This document shows positions 38,939 through 39,081 of a DNA stretch of 39,081 nucleotides, piece by piece. Within the stretch, counting starts at the first letter, position 1. Each line of letters begins with the position of its first letter. The position numbers were made by a program, and so were the translations under genes. The stretch is from Brevundimonas sp. GTDB taxonomy: Bacteria; Pseudomonadota; Alphaproteobacteria; Caulobacterales; Caulobacteraceae. The notes beneath the pieces are model-generated. The model saw only the letters and a program-made list of their open reading frames with translations, did not search any database and was not told where the DNA came from. The stretch covers positions 1 to 39,081 of the forward strand of contig NZ_JAEMRO010000014.1 in the NCBI RefSeq assembly GCF_016463295.1. Reading direction: 5' to 3'.

Positions 38939-39081
38939 TCAGTTGGGCCGCAGGTTGGTCGCCTCGGCTTTCTCCTTGGCCATGTCGCGGACCTCGGGGC
39001 TGGGCCCGTCCATCATGCCTGTCGAGGGCGCTTCAGCCGAGGCTGCCGCAGCGGCTGCGGCCTCCTCGGCGTCCGTCGACG
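38939..39081 (-). CDS. C-terminal end of an Ala/Glu-rich hypothetical protein (partial)
   Basis: Only the last 47 codons are inside the window. They read as an Ala-rich run (EEAAAAAASAEAP), then TGMMDGPSPEVRDMAKEKAE, and end ATNLRPN before TGA. The segment is hydrophilic and low in complexity. The frame is open to the window edge, codon use is GC-rich at third positions, and it converges on clpX with a terminator between them. The family cannot be judged from this fragment. Confidence 0.6.
   Translation of the reverse strand, partial: STDAEEAAAAAAASAEAPSTGMMDGPSPEVRDMAKEKAEATNLRPN

Overview
The window looks like a chromosomal segment of an alphaproteobacterium of the order Caulobacterales, most like Brevundimonas or Caulobacter. 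The reasons are very high G+C, the flagellin regulators flbT-flaF beside an FlbA-like TPR protein, the order tig, clpP, a cicA-like phosphatase, clpX, and clpS-clpA next to a phasin. Most of it is ordinary core chromosome. No phage, insertion sequence or CRISPR array was seen.

Layout. Positions 1-548 hold a possible structured RNA and a hairpin repeat. 549-3057 (minus) holds two small unknown proteins behind a TPR/glycosyltransferase-like gene, divergent from flbT-flaF (3191-3950). 3960-8717 (minus) holds an ExoD-family membrane protein, a DUF3008 protein, isovaleryl-CoA dehydrogenase, a membrane-anchored lysozyme and MgtE. Then come tRNA-Leu(GAG), a short FliN-like protein, lipB, and the rpsF-rpsR-rplI operon. 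11584-16785 holds a D,D-carboxypeptidase with a SPOR domain, a phasin, clpS and clpA. 16982-21863 holds a CsbD protein, a DUF2239 protein, an A+T-rich gene with a deoxyribosyltransferase/TIR-like domain, and the J-protein/ohr/cobS group opposite bolA. 21968-30054 holds two similar hybrid histidine kinases flanking an RcnB-like protein and an ATP-dependent DNA ligase, then a MscS channel and a threonine-aldolase-fold enzyme. 30163-32322 is an EgtB-EgtD fusion for ergothioneine synthesis. Small stress-type genes and a metallo-beta-lactamase-fold hydrolase follow. 34217-38871 is the trigger factor/ClpP/CicA/ClpX block, and a partial unknown gene closes the window.

The most coherent new signal is regulatory. 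Five sites match the alphaproteobacterial general stress sigma factor promoter (GGAAC-N16-CGTT; EcfG, SigT in Caulobacter) exactly or with one mismatch. They precede the 144-residue acidic protein, the CsbD protein, the EgtB-EgtD fusion, the KGG-repeat protein and the proline-rich protein. The window therefore contains a scattered stress regulon joining ergothioneine synthesis to small proteins of unknown role.

The best candidate for an undescribed system is the lone A+T-rich gene at 18151-19302. It joins a possible winged-helix region to a nucleoside-deoxyribosyltransferase/TIR-like domain and may be a single-gene defence effector. Other points of interest are the domain order of the EgtB-EgtD fusion, a palindromic operator inside the DUF2239 promoter, a PhaR-like site before the phasin, and intergenic hairpin elements whose stems differ in sequence but keep their pairing. 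All assignments come from reading the sequence; no database search was possible.
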